From Lentibacillus siamensis (lineage in GTDB: Bacteria > Bacillota > Bacilli > Bacillales > Amphibacillaceae): a DNA stretch of 64,000 nucleotides. The translations under genes were made by a program, and so were the position numbers. How positions within the stretch are numbered: position 1 is the stretch's first letter; each line of letters begins with the position of its first letter. Under the pieces are notes generated by a model. The model was not told where the DNA came from, searched no databases, and was given only the letters and a program-made list of their open reading frames with translations. The stretch lies in NCBI RefSeq assembly GCF_039522605.1, contig NZ_BAAADS010000015.1, forward strand, positions 1 to 64,000, read 5' to 3'. Below, piece by piece: positions 33,377 to 42,389 of the stretch.

Positions 33377-34807
33377 ATGACAAAGAAATGGAAATTATGG
33401 ATTGGCGGAAAATGGCGTGAGCCGAAAGATTATGAGACATTAACAAATCCGCATACAGAAGAGGAACTGGCCGAAATTGGCCAAGCTGAACCAGCAGATG
33501 CAGTGGAAGCAATCGTGGAGGCACACCGGTCATTTCAGAAATTCAGAGATTACCCGGCACATGCACGAGCTAAAATTCTTGCCAAAGTTGCTGCGATTTT
33601 AGAGGAGCGGTCTGATGAGTGCGCCAAAATTATCGCCAAAGAGGGAGCCAAATCAATCCGCAACGCACGTGAGGAAATGAGCCGGACCGTTCAGACATAC
33701 CGGTTTTCAGCGGAAGAGGCAAAACGGAATTACGGCGAACGGATTCCGATGGATGCAGCGGAAGGCGGAGAGAACCGTTTTGGATATACAAAACGGACTC
33801 CATTAGGTGTTGTAACGGCGATTACACCGTTTAATTTTCCCTTCAATCTTGTTGCACACAAGGTTGGTCCGGCGATTGCCGCGGGGAATTCCATCGTGTT
33901 GAAGCCTGCTGAACAGACACCCTTAAGTTCTCTGTTTCTTGCAGAAGTTTTTAAGGAAGCAGGACTTCCGGCAGGTGTGCTGAATATAATTCCCGGAAAA
34001 GGTGATGTCCTCAGTGAGGCATTAACGAAACATCCATATGTGAAAAAAGTGACATTTACAGGTAGCGTGGAAGTTGGGTATACGGTACAGCAACAGGCAG
34101 GTTTTCGTAAATTGACGCTTGAACTTGGTTCGAATTCCCCGTTTATCATTGATGAAGGGGTGGATATTGATCAGGTCATTGAACGGAGTGTTCAGGGGGC
34201 ATTTTCATTTAATGGACAGGTGTGCATTTCCATTCAGCGTATTTATGTGCATCAGTCCCTCTACGAAGCGTTTCTGGAAAGGTTTGTAACCAGGACAAAT
34301 CAGCTTGTTATCGGTTCCCCATTTGACGAAAAGACCAATATTACAGCCGTTATATCAAAGAAATCCCTCGAGCGCCTGCAAACCTGGCTGGATGAAGCAA
34401 TTCAGGAAGGTGCCAATGTTGAGTGTGGCGGTGGTGTACAAGGGAATGTTATGGAGCCGACTGTACTGACAAATGTAAACCGGGACTCAAAGGTATTTCG
34501 GAATGAAATTTTTGGTCCGATGGTTTGCGTATTTCCGTTCGATACACTGGAAGAGGCAATTGATGATGCCAATGATTCACGTTACGGGCTGAACTCCGGT
34601 GTGATGACGCCGAGTCTGGAGCGGGCTTTTTATGCAGCAGAGCGGCTTGAAACGGGCGGAGTCATCGTCAACGACATCCCAACTTACCGGATTGATAACA
34701 TGCCTTATGGCGGCTGGAAAGACAGTGGTGTCGGCAGGGAAGGCGTTAAATATGCGATGCGCGAAATGATGGAGCAAAAATTTATCAGTATTAAGACCGG
34801 AGATTAA
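33377..34807 (+). CDS. NAD(P)-dependent aldehyde dehydrogenase
   Basis: 476 residues. TAITPFNFPFNLVAHKVGPA, FTGSVEVG, the general base in LELGSNSPFI and the catalytic Cys in FNGQVCISIQRI are all present. Length and motifs fit non-acylating aldehyde dehydrogenases near lactaldehyde/succinate-semialdehyde types. Substrate not determined. ATG with GGAGGGATTG upstream; same operon as the acetolactate synthase-like gene. Confidence 0.85.
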   Translation: MTKKWKLWIGGKWREPKDYETLTNPHTEEELAEIGQAEPADAVEAIVEAHRSFQKFRDYPAHARAKILAKVAAILEERSDECAKIIAKEGAKSIRNAREEMSRTVQTYRFSAEEAKRNYGERIPMDAAEGGENRFGYTKRTPLGVVTAITPFNFPFNLVAHKVGPAIAAGNSIVLKPAEQTPLSSLFLAEVFKEAGLPAGVLNIIPGKGDVLSEALTKHPYVKKVTFTGSVEVGYTVQQQAGFRKLTLELGSNSPFIIDEGVDIDQVIERSVQGAFSFNGQVCISIQRIYVHQSLYEAFLERFVTRTNQLVIGSPFDEKTNITAVISKKSLERLQTWLDEAIQEGANVECGGGVQGNVMEPTVLTNVNRDSKVFRNEIFGPMVCVFPFDTLEEAIDDANDSRYGLNSGVMTPSLERAFYAAERLETGGVIVNDIPTYRIDNMPYGGWKDSGVGREGVKYAMREMMEQKFISIKTGD

Positions 34808-34824
34808 TACGTTTGTATTCGATG

Positions 34825-34860
34825 AAATTCGGGTGGTGCCTGGCACTACCCGAATTTTAT
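34825..34860 (+). terminator. Terminator of the ALS-ALDH operon
   Basis: AAATTCGGGTGGTGCC/GGCACTACCCGAATTT with a short loop and TTTATTT tail. Confidence 0.75.
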
Positions 34861-34894
34861 TTACAATTGACTTATTTGTTGTTTCGGTTTATAA

Positions 34895-34911
34895 TTACTT
34901 ACATAAAGTAA
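34895..34911. promoter_or_regulatory. YodB/CatR-like operator upstream of catE
   Basis: TTACTT-ACATA-AAGTAA, a perfect inverted repeat 40 bases before the catE start. The arms TTACT/AGTAA match the site at 19260. Confidence 0.5.
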
Positions 34912-34951
34912 CTTAGTGATAAATAATAATTAAATATTGAGGAGAATTTTT

Positions 34952-35806
34952 ATGGAACGAAAGTTTTTTGAAAAGCCAGCAACATATGTTGGGGAAGTCA
35001 ATATTAATGTAACGAATTTGGATCGCTCCGTACAGTTTTATCAGTCTGTCATCGGGTTCAACGTGCTTGATCAAACCGAACGAAAAGCTGTTTTGACCGC
35101 GGATGGAAAAACAGCGCTTCTGACATTGGAACAGCCCGAAAATGTTTTGCCAAAGGAATCCCGTAAAGCCGGGTTGTATCATTTTGCCATCCTGCTGCCG
35201 ACACGTGCCGATCTGTCCGCATTTCTGAAACATATAGCAAGCAGCGGAATACGGATAGGTGCAGCTGATCATTATGTCAGTGAAGCACTTTATCTGTCTG
35301 ATCCGGACGGTAATGGAATTGAGGTATATCATGATCGTCCCGCTGCAGAATGGACATGGACCGGGGATCAGGTATCCATGGCCACGGAGCAGCTTGATGC
35401 AGAAGGGCTGCTTGCAGAAGGTAATAAAGAATGGAATGGACTTCCGGGGGAGACCGTAATGGGACACATTCATTTACATGTTGCTGATCTTGAGGAAGCC
35501 AAAACGTTTTACATGGATGGGCTTGGATTTCGAGTCGTAACAGATTATCCCGGAGCACTTTTTACGTCAACAAATGAATATCATCATCATATCGGCCTGA
35601 ATATTTGGAATGGACAAGGTGCAACCGCCCCATCCCAAAACAGTGCAGGATTAAACTGGTATACCCTTGTTTTCCCTGATCAGGAAACAAGAGATACAGC
35701 AGCCAGCAGTCTTGTGAAAGTTGGTGCTGACGTACAAAAAGAAGCGGATAAATATGTCACCAAAGACCCTTCCGGAACAGTAGTTCATTTGGTGTTGGCT
35801 GATTAA
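34952..35806 (+). CDS. catE: Catechol-2,3-dioxygenase CatE type
   Basis: 284 residues with two VOC domains, beginning VGEVNINVTNLDRSVQFYQ and MGHIHLHVADLEEAKTFYM. DPDGNGIEVYHDRP is a typical metal-binding end of the first domain. CatE opens catechol with Fe(II) and oxygen and is induced by catechol in Bacillus. ATG at 34952 follows TGAGGAGAA by 7 bases. The operator-like palindrome upstream fits control by CatR/YodB. Confidence 0.8.
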   Translation: MERKFFEKPATYVGEVNINVTNLDRSVQFYQSVIGFNVLDQTERKAVLTADGKTALLTLEQPENVLPKESRKAGLYHFAILLPTRADLSAFLKHIASSGIRIGAADHYVSEALYLSDPDGNGIEVYHDRPAAEWTWTGDQVSMATEQLDAEGLLAEGNKEWNGLPGETVMGHIHLHVADLEEAKTFYMDGLGFRVVTDYPGALFTSTNEYHHHIGLNIWNGQGATAPSQNSAGLNWYTLVFPDQETRDTAASSLVKVGADVQKEADKYVTKDPSGTVVHLVLAD

Positions 35807-35836
35807 TCGGATTACGTAGATATTGCCATACAAAAA

Positions 35837-35866
35837 ACCGTTCTGAGCATTATGCCGGAACGGTAT
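35837..35866. terminator. Bidirectional terminator between catE and mhqD
   Basis: ACCGTTC/GAACGGT with A- and T-runs on both sides, between convergent genes. Confidence 0.7.
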
Positions 35867-35886
35867 TTTTGGCAGAAAAGAAAATG

Positions 35887-36489
35887 TTAATTTTTGTTGT
35901 ACCATAGTGCAGCTGCCTTTACTTCGCCTGGAGTCAATTGGTGCCCTCTGTTTTCCCAGTGCAGTTCGACATCAGCACCTGCGTTTTCCAGAAGTGATGT
36001 AAGATTCTCAGATTCCCGTGCAGAGCATATTGGATCGTTTGTTCCGGCACCAATAAAGACCCTTTTATCAGATAAATCGGGCAACTCAATACCGCGGCGC
36101 GGAACCATCGGATGGTGCAAGATAGCCCCTTTTAACGCATCTTGATAATGGAACATCAGGCTTGCTGCAATGTTGGCGCCATTGGAGTAACCAATTGCCA
36201 CTATATTGTTCCGGTCGAAGCTGTATTTTTCCGCAGCTTCATCCAGAAATTCATTTAATTCTTTTGTCCGTGCAATTAAATCTTTTTCGTCAAATACACC
36301 TTCTGCCAGTCGTTTAAAGAAACGCGGCATGCCATTTTCCGAAACATTTCCCCGAACACTTAAAACATTAGAATCTTTGTCAATTGCTTCAGCAAGCGGC
36401 AAAAGATCTTCCTCCGTTCCACCTGTACCATGCAGCAGAAGGAAAGTCGGTTTTGTGGAATCGTTGCTCTGTTTAAAGATGTGTTTCAT
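35887..36489 (-). CDS. mhqD: Alpha/beta hydrolase MhqD
   Basis: 200 residues of the carboxylesterase/phospholipase fold: LLLHGTGGTEEDLLPLA (oxyanion loop), nucleophile elbow GYSNGA (Ser about 121), Asp in GAGTNDPICS and His in ENRGHQLTPGE. MhqD is the hydrolase of the MhqR regulon for quinone stress. It lies 21 bases downstream of the MarR gene, so both share the palindrome-controlled promoter. ATG start with GAAGGGAG upstream. Confidence 0.85.
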   Translation of the reverse strand: MKHIFKQSNDSTKPTFLLLHGTGGTEEDLLPLAEAIDKDSNVLSVRGNVSENGMPRFFKRLAEGVFDEKDLIARTKELNEFLDEAAEKYSFDRNNIVAIGYSNGANIAASLMFHYQDALKGAILHHPMVPRRGIELPDLSDKRVFIGAGTNDPICSARESENLTSLLENAGADVELHWENRGHQLTPGEVKAAALWYNKN

Positions 36490-36510
36490 AATTAATATTC
36501 TCCCTTCCTG

Positions 36511-36939
36511 TTACGCTTTATCCTGCAGACCGACGTGCTTCAGGGTGCTGATAATGGATTGTTTTGCATCAGAATCGATTACACTGAAAATATTTTCAAT
36601 TGCCTCCTGATGTTTTGGGAAGATATCGTCCATTAATTTTTTACCCTCGGTTGTCAAATACACATGAATTACTCTGCGGTCCTCTGCACACGCTTCCCGG
36701 TCGAGCAATCCTTTTTCCTGCAGTTTTTTGATAACGTATGTCATTGACCCGCTTTTAATAAGCACGGCCTCGCAAATCTGATTAACGGTCAGCCTTCCTT
36801 TATGATAAAGCGCCTCTAAAATTGAGAACTCTGTTATACTTACACCATAGCCTTTAATATCTTGTCTGACCATTTCTTCAACTGATTTAGAAGCTTTCAT
36901 CAACACAACAAAAGCCTTTAACGATAGGTTTTCACGCAT
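36511..36939 (-). CDS. mhqR: MarR family regulator MhqR
   Basis: 142 residues with the winged-helix core (about 35-100: FSILEALYHKGRLTVNQICEAVLIKSGSMTYVIKKL, DRR wing). MhqR represses mhqD, mhqO and related genes and releases DNA on quinones. Here it is followed by mhqD and preceded by a 20-bp palindrome almost identical to the one at 18218, which supports both autoregulation and control of the distant dioxygenase. ATG start. Confidence 0.85.
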   Translation of the reverse strand: MRENLSLKAFVVLMKASKSVEEMVRQDIKGYGVSITEFSILEALYHKGRLTVNQICEAVLIKSGSMTYVIKKLQEKGLLDREACAEDRRVIHVYLTTEGKKLMDDIFPKHQEAIENIFSVIDSDAKQSIISTLKHVGLQDKA

Positions 36940-36962
36940 AGCACCATCTCCGGTCCATCCAA

Positions 36963-36982
36963 TTATTTTGAATTCAAGATAA
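36963..36982. promoter_or_regulatory. MhqR operator of mhqR-mhqD
   Basis: TTATTTTGAATTCAAGATAA differs by one base from the perfect palindrome at 18218-18237. Confidence 0.75.
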
Positions 36983-37083
36983 TAATAATAGATATAAGGA
37001 AGTGAGTCAAGCGGGTTGCCTTGATTCGTGTAATTTCTTCCGGTACTTTGGAAGAAACAGATTTTTTAGGAGGAGAATTGTTT

Positions 37084-37320
37084 ATGGGAAATTGCAATAT
37101 TGATCATACTTATCAGGATGTTGAGAGTAAGTTTAACAGTCAAACAGCATATTTGCCAAACGGATTGAGCAGTGAAATTCAAGCTTTTTTGATGGATGAG
37201 CAATCACAGGAAATTTTAAATGATTTGTTTCATCTGTTGAAAAAGTATGATTTAGCGTCCGAAAATGAACAGGAAAATAGGAATAAACAAATGAAAGCCC
37301 TAATCGGTGTGAGTGAATAA
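37084..37320 (+). CDS. Small protein of 78 residues, unknown
   Basis: Start ATG 37084 with TTAGGAGGAG 8 bases upstream; an open frame extends further upstream without ribosome site. Soluble, acidic middle, predicted helices (LSSEIQAFLMDEQSQEILNDLFHLLKKY written in pieces: LSSEIQAFLMDE, ILNDLFHLLKKY). No family recognised; probably restricted to Bacillaceae. Confidence 0.6.
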   Translation: MGNCNIDHTYQDVESKFNSQTAYLPNGLSSEIQAFLMDEQSQEILNDLFHLLKKYDLASENEQENRNKQMKALIGVSE

Positions 37321-37338
37321 AGCATTGCAGTGCAGTTT

Positions 37339-37890
37339 TTATATCATTGCGGTATGGTTCTGTCTGGAATGTTTGCAGAATTCTTCCAGCCTGCCCCGGT
37401 AAACCAATTGAAACCCTGCAGCTTCCTGCAGATCATATGGTGTTATGAGTGACGGCGGTTTGGTGAATGTTGTGACCCCGCATTCCGCCAACACCGTAGC
37501 AATGAACTGCGAACAGAAAAAAGCATTTTCCCTGTCGAACTTAATTCTCAGGATAATTGCAAACAATCCAAGCAGGTTATAACGATACTGATCTTCCTGC
37601 TCTTTTACTTTTTGTATATATTTCGTTATTCGTTCACATTGTTCAGCTGGTATTGTACGGCTGTAAATTTCGCATTCAGCCTCTCGCAGCAATCCGTTCT
37701 GAACATCTTCTTTTACAAACCCGCCAACAAAAGGATTGCGCGCGTCTTTTCGACCAAAGCTGTATAATTCTGTCAGGCTATCATCAAATGCAATTGATGC
37801 ATGATTGTATGGCTGTCTTGTGTAAAGCTTAATTGTTCTGGTGAAAAGTGTGCCCGTATCTGTCAGAAGCAAATATATTTTCTTCTCCAT
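37339..37890 (-). CDS. Permuted NlpC/P60-like papain-fold protein
   Basis: 183 residues. YNHASIAFDD (His about 28) and the later FFCSQFIATVL (Cys about 124) give the His-then-Cys order of circularly permuted YiiX/YebB-type hydrolases. No signal peptide. These may be amidases or thioesterases; substrate unknown. ATG start with GGGGAG upstream. Confidence 0.65.
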   Translation of the reverse strand: MEKKIYLLLTDTGTLFTRTIKLYTRQPYNHASIAFDDSLTELYSFGRKDARNPFVGGFVKEDVQNGLLREAECEIYSRTIPAEQCERITKYIQKVKEQEDQYRYNLLGLFAIILRIKFDRENAFFCSQFIATVLAECGVTTFTKPPSLITPYDLQEAAGFQLVYRGRLEEFCKHSRQNHTAMI

Positions 37891-38090
37891 TATGAATCTC
37901 CCCTAGCCTTTTTGATAGTATATTCATGATAAGCGGAATCTGTCTGGGGTGTAAGCAGCCAGGGTAATATTTGCAGATAGGGCTTGAGGCTTAGAATGTT
38001 GCCATTTTGGTAAAAAAACTGCCATTTGCGATATTGTCAAATGGCGGTGCCGTCATAATTTCGGTGAAGCTGTGTTTAAAAATATGAATG

Positions 38091-38190
38091 TATACGGTCC
38101 TCCAGAAGAAAAAACGATCCTTCTTGGAAGAATACGGTTCCTCAGAAGAAAAAACAATCCCTCACGCAAAAACACGGCCCTTCTCAGTAC
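38091..38190. repeat. Short degenerate tandem array, 20-bp units
   Basis: Five consecutive 20-base units from 38091 (TATACGGTCCTCCAGAAGAA, AAAACGATCCTTCTTGGAAG and so on) share the core ACGGTCC-TC-GAAGA. Odd and even units alternate, giving a 40-bp higher order. It lies between the papain-fold gene and cvfC; the rest of 37891-38267 shows nothing else. Confidence 0.6.
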
Positions 38191-38267
38191 ATACATGGTG
38201 CAGGATGACCTTATGTTGTGTGGGACACTGCTGTTTGCCGGCCAAATCCTGCTGCTTCTATTTAGTT

Positions 38268-39401
38268 CTATTGTTTTGTCGCCTGAGTCATTTGGTGCCA
38301 GATGGAGCCTTTTGCTTCTTCTCCTTCTTCAATCCGGGCAAGAGCCATTTTCACTTGCATGCGTACCTCAAATTCAGGGTCATTCAGTGCCTTGCGGAGT
38401 TCGGGAATGGCAGTATCGTCGCCGACCTCATACAGATACATCGCTGCACGCCAGCGGACGAGACGGTTTTTGTCCGATAATGCATAGATCATTTCCGGTA
38501 TAGCTTCCGTGAAACCGAGGTCTGACAGGCAATCACCTGCTGTACGTCTGACATTAACCGCTTTATCCTTCATTGCTTTATATAAATAGGGAAGTACATC
38601 TTTTTCTTCAATCATTCCCAAATATGCAGTTGCCAGTCGGCGAACAGATCCCTTCGCATCGTCAAGTGCTTTATCCAATACAGGCAGATCATCAAGCGTC
38701 GGGTCCATCCGGTCCAACGCTGCATACCGGTCTTTCCAGTCGGGTGCATTCATCATTTCAAGCGTAACCTTTTTCCATGGTGAAGAAGTTTGTTCGTCAG
38801 AAACAGCATTATTTTTGGCCAATTTCATCAGCTCGGCAACACGGTCTGAATCATAGCTTGCATCGATTTCATTGACCACGTCCTGACCGATTTCCTGCAC
38901 ATCCCCATAGCGCGGACCCTGTTCGGCCCACTTGCGCTCCATCAACATATTATCCGAAGCAGTCGATGCATCCATTACAGCATTCATGAATCGGTCGGGA
39001 AGTCCAAAGCGGTGCTCTTGCTCTCCATCTTCCAGCTTAACCTGCATCGGTATATTCCGGAACATTTGAATGAAAACCTTTATCTCTCCGAAGTGTTCGT
39101 CGCTTTCTCCGGATGGCTTCAGGTCATCATTTGTTTCCTCAGCAGAACCCAGCACATGGCGTACTTCCGGCAAAATATCTTCCCATGATACACGGGGGTT
39201 GCGTTCGAGTGCAATAAAATCAATCACCCGGTAAAGCCCTTTGACGCCATTTATGTTAAAAAGCTCCTGTACGTATGCTGGAGCAGCAGTTAATTCATCA
39301 TCAGCTTTATAATTTTCAGTTTTTCCGTCCGGCAATTGGTCATCTACGTTTATTTTCATCGAATATGGACTTGGCGTTGGCTCGATTGACGTAATTTTCA
39401 T
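38268..39401 (-). CDS. cvfC: Conserved virulence factor C-like protein
   Basis: 377 residues. N-terminal Nfu/NifU-like domain (about 1-90, ITSIEPTPSPYSMKINVD) followed by a linker and HEAT-like repeats in the C-terminal half (DVLPYLYKAMKDKAVNVRRTA and AIPELRKALNDPEFEVRMQ regions). This layout matches CvfC/YpgR-type proteins of Firmicutes; the S. aureus homolog affects virulence, but the mechanism is unclear. ATG start with GGAGGAGAG upstream. Confidence 0.8.
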   Translation of the reverse strand: MKITSIEPTPSPYSMKINVDDQLPDGKTENYKADDELTAAPAYVQELFNINGVKGLYRVIDFIALERNPRVSWEDILPEVRHVLGSAEETNDDLKPSGESDEHFGEIKVFIQMFRNIPMQVKLEDGEQEHRFGLPDRFMNAVMDASTASDNMLMERKWAEQGPRYGDVQEIGQDVVNEIDASYDSDRVAELMKLAKNNAVSDEQTSSPWKKVTLEMMNAPDWKDRYAALDRMDPTLDDLPVLDKALDDAKGSVRRLATAYLGMIEEKDVLPYLYKAMKDKAVNVRRTAGDCLSDLGFTEAIPEMIYALSDKNRLVRWRAAMYLYEVGDDTAIPELRKALNDPEFEVRMQVKMALARIEEGEEAKGSIWHQMTQATKQ

Positions 39402-39556
39402 GATCGCTCTCCTCCTTCAACGGTTTCCGTTATGGTGATTTTAACATATCCGGGTATTTTTGCAGGTAAAAAACGCCGGAACCAAATGTGGAATAATTTA
39501 GCCTGATTTAGGAAATAGCAATATGGAGAACACTTTCAGATGGGGGGTTTGATTAT

Positions 39557-40801
39557 ATGGCAATCCCTTATGAAAAAGGGCTTGATAACACACTTGCTCT
39601 TTTAAAAGAAGGCTATCAGTATATTCCAAATCGGCGTCGGCGTTTTCACTCGGATATTTTCCAGACCCGGCTCTTGGGACAACATGTTATTTGTATCGGC
39701 GGGGAAGAAGCAGCCGAACTGTTTTATGACAATGAAAAATTTCAGCGAAAAGGTGCGGCACCGCGTCGGATTCAGCAGTCACTGTTCGGAAAAAATGGTG
39801 TGCAGACAATGGATGGGGCGATGCATAAGCACCGAAAAGCATTATTTATGGGTTTGATGACACGTGATCGGATTCAGGATTTGATTGCAATAACAAAACA
39901 TCAATGGGAATTTTCGCTGGAGGAATGGATGCAAAAAGATACCATCAGGCTGTTTGATGAAGCGAGAAAAATTATGTGCCGTGTAGCTTGTAATTGGGCG
40001 GGAGTTCCGTTATGGGCGAACGAGCTTAAACTGAGAACAGCAGATCTTTCTGCGATGATCGATGCGTTTGGTGCTGTCGGGCCAAGGCACTGGAAGGGAA
40101 GAGTTGCCCGAAATCGTACAGAGCGCTGGATACGAAAAATTATTAAACAGGTCCGCAGTGGTGTGTTGCACCCCGCGGAAGATACGGCGCTGTATGCGAT
40201 GGCATGGCACCGTAATCTGAATGGTAAACGCATGAGCACACAGATGGCTGCAGTTGAACTGATCAATATTTTGCGCCCTATCGTGGCGATAGCCAGGTAT
40301 GTAACGTTTGGTGCAGTAGCGATACATGAATTCCCAGAATCAGCCGGGAAGCTGCAATCAGGTGATGATCTCTACAGTCAATATTTTGTACAGGAGATTC
40401 GCAGATATTATCCGTTTGGCCCTTTTTTGGGTGCACGAGTAAGGAATAACTTTAGCTGGCAAGGATATTTCTTTCAAAAAGGAAAGCTTGTATTGCTTGA
40501 TATTTACGGAACGAATCATGACCCGGAACGTTGGGGAGATCCATCCGTATTTCGCCCTGATCGTTTTAAGGAGTGGGAAGGAAGTCCGTTTGATTTCATC
40601 CCACAGGGTGGTGGTGACTACCATATTGGCCATCGCTGTGCTGGGGAGTGGATTACAGTCGAAGTGATGAAAGTGAGTCTGGACTTTTTGGCGAATCAAA
40701 TGGCATATAATATGCCCAAGCAAAATTTGAATCTGAGTCTAGTGCGTATGCCGCCGATTCCTAAAAGCCGGGTCATCATCGAAAATATAAGCAAAAAGTA
40801 A
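39557..40801 (+). CDS. cypC: Cytochrome P450 CYP152 fatty acid peroxygenase
   Basis: 414 residues. Heme ligand Cys361 in GHRCAGEW, and the Arg240-Pro241 pair in NILRPIVAIARY that in CYP152 replaces the usual acid-alcohol pair and binds the fatty acid carboxylate. The N-terminal MAIPYEKGLDNTLALLKEGY is typical. It uses hydrogen peroxide directly to hydroxylate fatty acids. ATG with GGGGGGTTTG upstream. Confidence 0.9.
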   Translation: MAIPYEKGLDNTLALLKEGYQYIPNRRRRFHSDIFQTRLLGQHVICIGGEEAAELFYDNEKFQRKGAAPRRIQQSLFGKNGVQTMDGAMHKHRKALFMGLMTRDRIQDLIAITKHQWEFSLEEWMQKDTIRLFDEARKIMCRVACNWAGVPLWANELKLRTADLSAMIDAFGAVGPRHWKGRVARNRTERWIRKIIKQVRSGVLHPAEDTALYAMAWHRNLNGKRMSTQMAAVELINILRPIVAIARYVTFGAVAIHEFPESAGKLQSGDDLYSQYFVQEIRRYYPFGPFLGARVRNNFSWQGYFFQKGKLVLLDIYGTNHDPERWGDPSVFRPDRFKEWEGSPFDFIPQGGGDYHIGHRCAGEWITVEVMKVSLDFLANQMAYNMPKQNLNLSLVRMPPIPKSRVIIENISKK

Positions 40802-40885
40802 ATATCTTTTTCTCCACAATTTGTTACTAGGACAATCACCCAATGAATAGGATGGTATGTAGAATTCCAAATTGGAGGAGAAAAG

Positions 40886-42292
40886 ATGGAGATATATGTA
40901 GTCAAAAGTGGTGATAATCTTTGGCTTATTGCACAAAGGTTCGGCGTTGACATCAACCAGATTTCGCTGGCGAATGAGTTGAATAATCCAAATCAGCTTG
41001 TAGTCGGTCAGTCACTGGTTATTCCCGAGCCCGGCCGTGAGTATGTTGTACAGAGTGGTGATACGTTAGTACGAATCGCGTCGATGTTTGATGTGTCCGT
41101 TCAGAAGCTTGCTGAAGCAAACAATATTACCTCCGGGGTTATTTATGTTGGCCAGATGCTGGAGCTTCCTTACTTTATGCATACAGTTAATCTGGGTGAG
41201 ACAATATGGTCAATTGCGCAGCGTTACGGTAGTTCAGTTGACACGATACTGCAAGCAAATGATATAGCAGAGCCCGGACTGATTTACCCCGGCCAGAGTA
41301 TTCGAATTCCTGCCCCGGAACGTCCTGTGACCGAAGTCAATGCGTATACGACACAAATTGGCGAGCAAGGCAGAAGAAAAGTTCTGGCTTTGGGAAGGAA
41401 TTTTACTTATTTGGCACCATTTTCGTATCACGTAAATGCTGACGGTACACTTCAGGCTTTGCAGGAAACACCGGTTCTGGAAGCAGCCCATGAAACGAAT
41501 ACAGCGCCATTACTGGTAGTCACAAATTTTTCAGAAGATGGAGGATTCAGTTCGGATAATGCTGCATCCATTTTACGAAATCCGGATGTGCAGGACACGT
41601 TAATCAATAATTTGTTGGAAATNNNNNNNNNNNNNNNNNNNNNNNNNNNNNNNNNNNNNNNNNNNNNNNNNNNNGAAGACCGCGAGAATTATAATAACTT
41701 TTTACGGAGGGTTGTAGAACGATTGCATCCGGAATATCTGGTTTCCACAGCACTTGCGCCGAAAGAAAGTGCTGATCAATCGGGATTATTATACGAAGCA
41801 CATGATTATCAGACACAGGGTGAAATAGTCGACTTTATTGTTTCGATGACATATGAATGGGGCTGGGCAGGTGGCAGGCCTTGGGCCATTGCACCAGTTA
41901 ATGAGGTCCGTAACGTGCTGGACTTTGCGGTGTCGGTTGTACCTCGTGACAAAATTATGATGGGTGTGCCATTATACGGCCGCGATTGGGAAATTCCATG
42001 GCAGGAAGGTACAACAGCACGTACAATCAGCCCACAGGATGCGGTACAGCTTGCCGTTCAATATGGTGTACCGATTGAATATAACGAAGAGTACCAGGCT
42101 CCGTTTTTTCATTATACCGACGAAACCGGACAGCGCCATGAAGTATGGTTTGAGGATGCCCGAAGCATGCAGGCTAAATATGATCTGATAAAAGAATACA
42201 ATTTGCGTGGTCCGAGTTACTGGGTGCTGGGAAATGTCTTCCCGCAAAACTGGGCGGTTCTGCAGGATAATTTTTCTGTGCGGAAATTATGA
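40886..42292 (+). CDS. LysM-GH18 protein, spore cortex-lytic YaaH/SleL type
   Basis: 468 residues as assembled. Three LysM domains (about 2-46, 50-93, 97-141), then a glycosyl hydrolase 18 barrel. The gap 41623-41674 falls where the DxxDxDxE catalytic motif should be, so activity cannot be judged. SleL/YaaH has two LysM; a third is unusual. No signal peptide, as in YaaH, which is placed on the spore during its formation. Cleaves muramic-delta-lactam-containing cortex fragments. ATG with TTGGAGGAG upstream. Confidence 0.75.
   Translation: MEIYVVKSGDNLWLIAQRFGVDINQISLANELNNPNQLVVGQSLVIPEPGREYVVQSGDTLVRIASMFDVSVQKLAEANNITSGVIYVGQMLELPYFMHTVNLGETIWSIAQRYGSSVDTILQANDIAEPGLIYPGQSIRIPAPERPVTEVNAYTTQIGEQGRRKVLALGRNFTYLAPFSYHVNADGTLQALQETPVLEAAHETNTAPLLVVTNFSEDGGFSSDNAASILRNPDVQDTLINNLLEXXXXXXXXXXXXXXXXXXEDRENYNNFLRRVVERLHPEYLVSTALAPKESADQSGLLYEAHDYQTQGEIVDFIVSMTYEWGWAGGRPWAIAPVNEVRNVLDFAVSVVPRDKIMMGVPLYGRDWEIPWQEGTTARTISPQDAVQLAVQYGVPIEYNEEYQAPFFHYTDETGQRHEVWFEDARSMQAKYDLIKEYNLRGPSYWVLGNVFPQNWAVLQDNFSVRKL
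41623..41674. other. Assembly gap (52 N)
   Basis: Inside the GH18 domain of the LysM-GH18 protein. The reading frame is kept across the placeholder length. Confidence 0.95.
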
Positions 42293-42300
42293 AGACTCCG

Positions 42301-42344
42301 GAAAACACTTCTGATATGCCGGGTATTGGGGGTGTTTTTTGTTT
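42301..42344 (+). terminator. Terminator of the LysM-GH18 gene
   Basis: AAAACACTTC and GGGGGTGTTTT can pair around a loop, followed by TTTTG. Confidence 0.5.
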
Positions 42345-42389
42345 TGGCAGTCAAGAGGGCTGCATCATACCAGTTCATACCGGGAAAAC

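Noticed and set aside
38072..38503. Overlapping plus-strand open frames of 130-143 residues
   Set aside because: They run across the 20-bp tandem array and antisense to cvfC; the composition (leucine and cysteine runs) and lack of a ribosome site indicate shadows.
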